Origin: F23-D06 sp947165685
GTDB lineage: Bacteria; Bacteroidota; Bacteroidia; Bacteroidales; WCHB1-69
Assembly: GCA_947165685.1 (NCBI GenBank)
Contig: CAMVBK010000007.1
Location: 1-64,000, forward strand
Length of the DNA: 64,000 nt
Direction: 5' to 3'
Under the pieces are notes generated by a model that was not told the DNA's origin, did not search any database, and worked only from the letters and a program-made list of their open reading frames with translations. Shown piece after piece: positions 60,709 through 64,000 of the stretch. Position 1 is the first letter of the stretch; every line of letters starts with the position of its first letter. A program made the translations under genes and the position numbers.

Positions 60709-61422
60709 TCAGTGCAGCACTGTCGATAAAATCTCCAAGGAGTCGATTTTCCGGATCTGGTCGTTATGCACCTGGAAATAGGCGACCAGGCTTTTCAGCA
60801 GGGCGTTGCGCACGCCGCGCGTGACCTTGACAGGTTCTTCCGTGTTCAGCAAAAGATGCAGATACTCGCTTTGCTGAGCGGACAAGAAATTGGGGTCGTC
60901 AACAAAAAAAGGCTGGAAGCGGCAGTCTGCCAACGAGAAGCAGGGAGCATCCGGAGAGTAGTTGTCCTCGGGATAGTAGCCCATGACCATGCTGAGCCGT
61001 AGCAGGAAGCGCAGCGGGAGTTCCGCCAGATTCCCGGAAGCATTGTGCACTTTGCCGATTTCTTCCTCCAAAAAATCGAACAACACCTCATCCTCCCCGG
61101 AATCCATCAGCAGCTTATACAGTATCTCATTATAAAACAACAAGATAGAACTTTTAGCCGGATCAAAGAACAAATCCGTGGCGGTGCGGTGCGGCGACAA
61201 GTCTTTCAAATACTTCAGCGAACTCTTGCCTTGGTCTTCGTAGGAAATGTCCAACATGGCCAAAGGCGAGAAATACGAAGCCGCGAACCGATTGTTCTTC
61301 CGAAAGGCATTTTTAACGATAAACGACTGGTTTCCTTGCCGTTGAGTGAAAATTTTCACCACCAAAGAAGTGTCGCCATACTTTGTGGCGCGCATCACGA
61401 TACCAGGCGTTGATACAACCAT
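60709..61422 (-). CDS. recO: DNA repair protein RecO
   Basis: 237 residues. GIVMRATKYGDTSLVVKIFT (OB-fold start), NNRFAASYFSPLAMLDISYE, then a helical part (LRFLLRLSMVMGYYPEDNYS). This matches the Bacteroidota RecO form, which lacks a clear Cys4 zinc site. Loads RecA with RecR. It is 10 bases after the porZ-like gene, so probably cotranscribed. Confidence 0.88.
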   Translation of the reverse strand: MVVSTPGIVMRATKYGDTSLVVKIFTQRQGNQSFIVKNAFRKNNRFAASYFSPLAMLDISYEDQGKSSLKYLKDLSPHRTATDLFFDPAKSSILLFYNEILYKLLMDSGEDEVLFDFLEEEIGKVHNASGNLAELPLRFLLRLSMVMGYYPEDNYSPDAPCFSLADCRFQPFFVDDPNFLSAQQSEYLHLLLNTEEPVKVTRGVRNALLKSLVAYFQVHNDQIRKIDSLEILSTVLH

Positions 61423-61432
61423 CTTTCAGCAA

Positions 61433-63778
61433 CTAATTGACAAACACGAATTTTGTTACAATTTTTTCTTTCCCCTCTTCATCGGAGGCCATCACATAAT
61501 AGACTCCCGAGGCAGGTCGGTTGCCATGGAAATCCTTGCAATACCAAACCAGCTGTCCGCCATCGCTGTAACCTTGCCAAACCAGATTTCCAGCGCTATC
61601 CGTAATCTTACATAATGAATTGGTTTTCAAGCCATTGACAGCCACTGCACCCGTATAACCATGCGGCACGGGATTCGGATAGACCGGCAAGTCTTCATAG
61701 CTCGTGAAACCTTTTGTGGCCGTGCCTTTGTAACTGACCAAACCCTTGGCTGTGGCGAAAAAGACCTCTCCCGTAAGCTGGTTCACGTTGATGTCCACAA
61801 TTTGGTTGGAGAAGAGCGGGTGGTCTTCGGCGGTGAAATGCAGAAGTTGTTCCTGTCCGTTTTCACTCATCAAGAAGACACCGGCCTTGTTGGTGCCAAT
61901 CCATTTCCGGTTGGCTCCATCTACCGCGATAGCTGTAACTTCTTCAAATTCAAAAAGAACCGACACATATCCATCTTGTTCCAACAGGACATTCCTTGGA
62001 AACACATTGCCGTCGAACACTTTGCTGGGGTAGTAAATCACCTTCACCCCCTTGTCGGTGCCGATCCAAATTTCGCCGTCCAAATCCTCCGCCATGCAAT
62101 AGACCGTGGAGGAGCTCACCTCGGCGGCGGCGTTCATGTCGATGCGGGCGAGCCGGTCATCGCCACGATTGTCGTAGGTACCGTTGTCATAGAAAGCGAC
62201 AAGAGGATAACGGACACCCGCACGAGGGAAGTTCACCCATTTGTAGCCGCGTGAGTCGATGAGAAGATGCTCCGCCGTCACCGCTTCGTAGGCAGTGCTG
62301 ACATTCCCCAATTCGATGTTGTAGGAATGCCATTCTCCATTGGGTTCCAGCATTTTAAGCATTCCCTGGCAACCGCTGTTCGTCATCCAGAGATTTCCTT
62401 TCTTATCGAACTGCAACCCTGACACCTGGACTCTGTCGCCCACGGAGGCACACAAGATGGAATTGTCGGAGCTGTATTGCGCCACAGGACGATGGTTCTT
62501 GCACTTGAAGACCCCGTTGCCCCAGGAGGCCACCGCCCATTCCGTTTCGTCGGACGGATTGACGGCCACATTGTTAAGGTCGTATGTCAAACCACTGGTG
62601 TCGAATGCCAGGAAATCCATGTCGTTGTAGTGCCACTCCTGATTCTCAAACCAGCTGAGCACCGGATACCGGAAAGCGGGCGCATACGCCGATGAGGCCT
62701 TCCGCGACCCGTGCACCGCCGCTACAACCCCATTGCAGGAGGTCAGCCCCTCCACATAGTCAAAATAGGGACCGGAAGCCTGGAAGAAACGATGCGAAAA
62801 GTACGTCATATTGTTTAGCACCAGCCCATACACATGGTCCGCCACCCAGATGTTGTCCCGGTCCAGCACCGCCTCACGAGCATCAGGCCCCACCCCGTTT
62901 TCATACCAATAGGCAGAATAGAGGTGCTCCATGTCCGCATTCATCAGCTCCACCCCGTCCCAGTCGCAAACCATCAAAGTGTCATGCTTGCTATTCAGCT
63001 GTTGAACAGCAAGATACGATTTTTCCGTCTTGTTCCATACGCCATCTGCACACACACACAGCGTGTCCCTGCCGCCCGTTGTCTGCGCCGCCGGCTTCTT
63101 TACCGCATATACCATACCGGGCACACCGGCCAACGCGGAAACATGCCAGTCGTTCTCCTGCCGCCACTGCATGAAGTCGTTGATCACGGGCGACGATTTC
63201 TCAATGCTGAACACACCTGCAGTGGTGGAGACATAGAACCGCCCGTCAACCAGCGCGATGTCCGTCGGAGTCAACGGCTCGCCGGCTCGCTTGGTGAACC
63301 ATGTGTCGGCAATCACCGTGTTTTCCAGGTCGAGAATCACAATGCCGAAAGGATAGACCAGAAAGACCTTCCCGTCGAAGGCACGGCAGTTGGCCACTTG
63401 CTTCGAGCCGGTCAGCGCCTTGTCTTTCACATCGGGAAAATTCAGCAGCCGGTCGTCGCGCACCAAATCTATATTACCATTTTTATAGCAGACTATCAGC
63501 GTGTTATATGTTTCATCCATAAAAATCTTCACGATGTCAATGTCCGATAGGCCATCCACCTTCGACCAGGACGACAACGACGGAGACTCTTCAAAGGCGG
63601 AGCTTTTGTCCAACAGCATCAGCCCGTTGTCCGAAGCGGCATAAACCGTGCGGGTGTCGTGTGCCACGGAGACGAAGCCTTTTAACGAGACATGCGCACG
63701 GAAGCTGCCGATAGCCGTTTGCGCCAGAAGCCCGGATGCAGACCAAAAAAAGAGCGACAACAAGAGATATTTTTTCAT
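61433..63778 (-). CDS. porZ: PorZ-like T9SS component or cargo (two beta-propellers plus type A tail)
   Basis: 781 residues. Signal peptide ~1-19 (GLLAQ). Two propeller regions of two-component-regulator type repeats: VYAASDNGLMLLDK, VSTTAGVFSIEKSS, and later NLWMTNSGCQGMLKM, EIWIGTDKGVKVIYY, RKWIGTNKAGVFLM. The last ~85 residues are a Por_Secre_tail (LPVYPNPVPHGYTGAVAV, GVYYVMASDEEGKE). This order and length match PorZ of the type IX attachment complex, which supplies A-LPS to the sortase. The ATG overlaps the upstream permease stop by four bases. PorZ is the best fit; a generic propeller cargo is the alternative. Confidence 0.75.
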   Translation of the reverse strand: MKKYLLLSLFFWSASGLLAQTAIGSFRAHVSLKGFVSVAHDTRTVYAASDNGLMLLDKSSAFEESPSLSSWSKVDGLSDIDIVKIFMDETYNTLIVCYKNGNIDLVRDDRLLNFPDVKDKALTGSKQVANCRAFDGKVFLVYPFGIVILDLENTVIADTWFTKRAGEPLTPTDIALVDGRFYVSTTAGVFSIEKSSPVINDFMQWRQENDWHVSALAGVPGMVYAVKKPAAQTTGGRDTLCVCADGVWNKTEKSYLAVQQLNSKHDTLMVCDWDGVELMNADMEHLYSAYWYENGVGPDAREAVLDRDNIWVADHVYGLVLNNMTYFSHRFFQASGPYFDYVEGLTSCNGVVAAVHGSRKASSAYAPAFRYPVLSWFENQEWHYNDMDFLAFDTSGLTYDLNNVAVNPSDETEWAVASWGNGVFKCKNHRPVAQYSSDNSILCASVGDRVQVSGLQFDKKGNLWMTNSGCQGMLKMLEPNGEWHSYNIELGNVSTAYEAVTAEHLLIDSRGYKWVNFPRAGVRYPLVAFYDNGTYDNRGDDRLARIDMNAAAEVSSSTVYCMAEDLDGEIWIGTDKGVKVIYYPSKVFDGNVFPRNVLLEQDGYVSVLFEFEEVTAIAVDGANRKWIGTNKAGVFLMSENGQEQLLHFTAEDHPLFSNQIVDINVNQLTGEVFFATAKGLVSYKGTATKGFTSYEDLPVYPNPVPHGYTGAVAVNGLKTNSLCKITDSAGNLVWQGYSDGGQLVWYCKDFHGNRPASGVYYVMASDEEGKEKIVTKFVFVN

Positions 63779-64000
63779 AGCGCGGTATTTCGATACAAAT
63801 TGGATTTTCTGAGGTTATACGCAGGTATAAAAGACGTTAAAGCACTGATTATAAATATTGTAAGAAGCACAAGCAAAAGATCTGTCAGACGGATTTGAAC
63901 GGGGTAGTATGGAATGACGTAATGTACGCCTCCACCGCCCAGCTTCACGATATGGAAGGTCTGCTGCAGAAGACAGATGAAAGCGCCCAGCACGGTGCCG
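63775..64000 (-). CDS. ABC transporter permease C-terminus, FtsX/LolE-like (5' end outside window)
   Basis: Only the last ~74 codons are present, and the frame is open at the right edge. VLGAFICLLQQTFHIVKLGG, then YVIPYYPVQIRLTDLLLV and a last membrane helix before SFIPAYNLRKSNLY match the end of LolC/LolE-type FtsX permeases, which extract lipoproteins from the inner membrane. Its stop overlaps the porZ-like start (ATGA), so the genes are an operon. Confidence 0.75.
   Translation of the reverse strand, partial: GTVLGAFICLLQQTFHIVKLGGGGVHYVIPYYPVQIRLTDLLLVLLTIFIISALTSFIPAYNLRKSNLYRNTAL

Overview
The window looks like a chromosomal segment of an uncultured Bacteroidales-type bacterium (phylum Bacteroidota). 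The evidence is: many secreted proteins ending in type IX secretion (T9SS) sorting domains of both kinds; a PorZ-like T9SS protein; Zn-free L36; DUF4956, DUF5618 and FISUMP proteins; and promoters of the Bacteroidota form TTTG-N19..23-TAnnTTTG instead of -35/-10 boxes. I see no rRNA, tRNA, CRISPR array, integrase or IS element. Nothing was computed: family names come from reading motifs, and coordinates of repeats were found by eye.

Layout. 1-3.8 kb: the 3' part of an ADP-forming acyl-CoA synthetase carrying a ParB-like segment, then two small accessory units (a frameshifted NYN nuclease with an outer-membrane-protein remnant, and an orphan secreted protein). Each unit ends in a ~240-bp structured repeat that carries another copy of the last codons of the acyl-CoA synthetase gene. 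3.8-9.3 kb (minus): NtrB/NtrC-like two-component pair, prolyl oligopeptidase, DUF5618. 9.5-19.9 kb (plus): recQ, three T9SS cargo proteins and a tRNA-dihydrouridine synthase. 20-22 kb: MscS channel and an Rpn-type nuclease split by an in-frame TGA. 22.1-25.7 kb (minus): a five-gene unit around a VTC-type polyphosphate polymerase and DUF4956. 26-27.6 kb (minus): metF and a MetH-reactivation-like protein. 27.7-34.1 kb (minus): rpmD-rplO-secY-map-infA-rpmJ-rpsM-rpsK-rpsD-rpoA-rplQ, the distal part of the spc/alpha ribosomal operons, cut off from rpsE and the upstream genes and preceded by its own promoter and leader. 34.4-53.3 kb (minus): OmpA/TonB-like protein, FISUMP protein, flippase, leuS, a 2865-residue T9SS repeat protein and sbcC. 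53.5-57.8 kb (plus): small lipoprotein, outer-membrane protein, S41 protease, O-antigen ligase-like protein. 57.8-64 kb: ung, a four-helix-bundle (S23-type) gene, purH, recO, porZ-like and the end of an ABC permease.

The most unusual features are non-coding. (1) The gene-3'-end-duplicating units at 0.9-3.8 kb behave like small cassettes with no visible integrase. (2) Short tandem arrays (units of 7, 9, 16 and 19 bp) begin at or within a few bases of stop codons (recQ, the 54.4-kb membrane protein, leuS, the giant T9SS gene, purH); at least two consist of two halves in opposite orientation. (3) The four-helix-bundle gene lies between two such 7-bp arrays in inverted orientation, and an array of the same family without a gene lies at leuS. 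(4) The ribosomal operon is split upstream of rpmD, with an attenuator-like hairpin. (5) The giant T9SS protein has a three-domain higher-order repeat.
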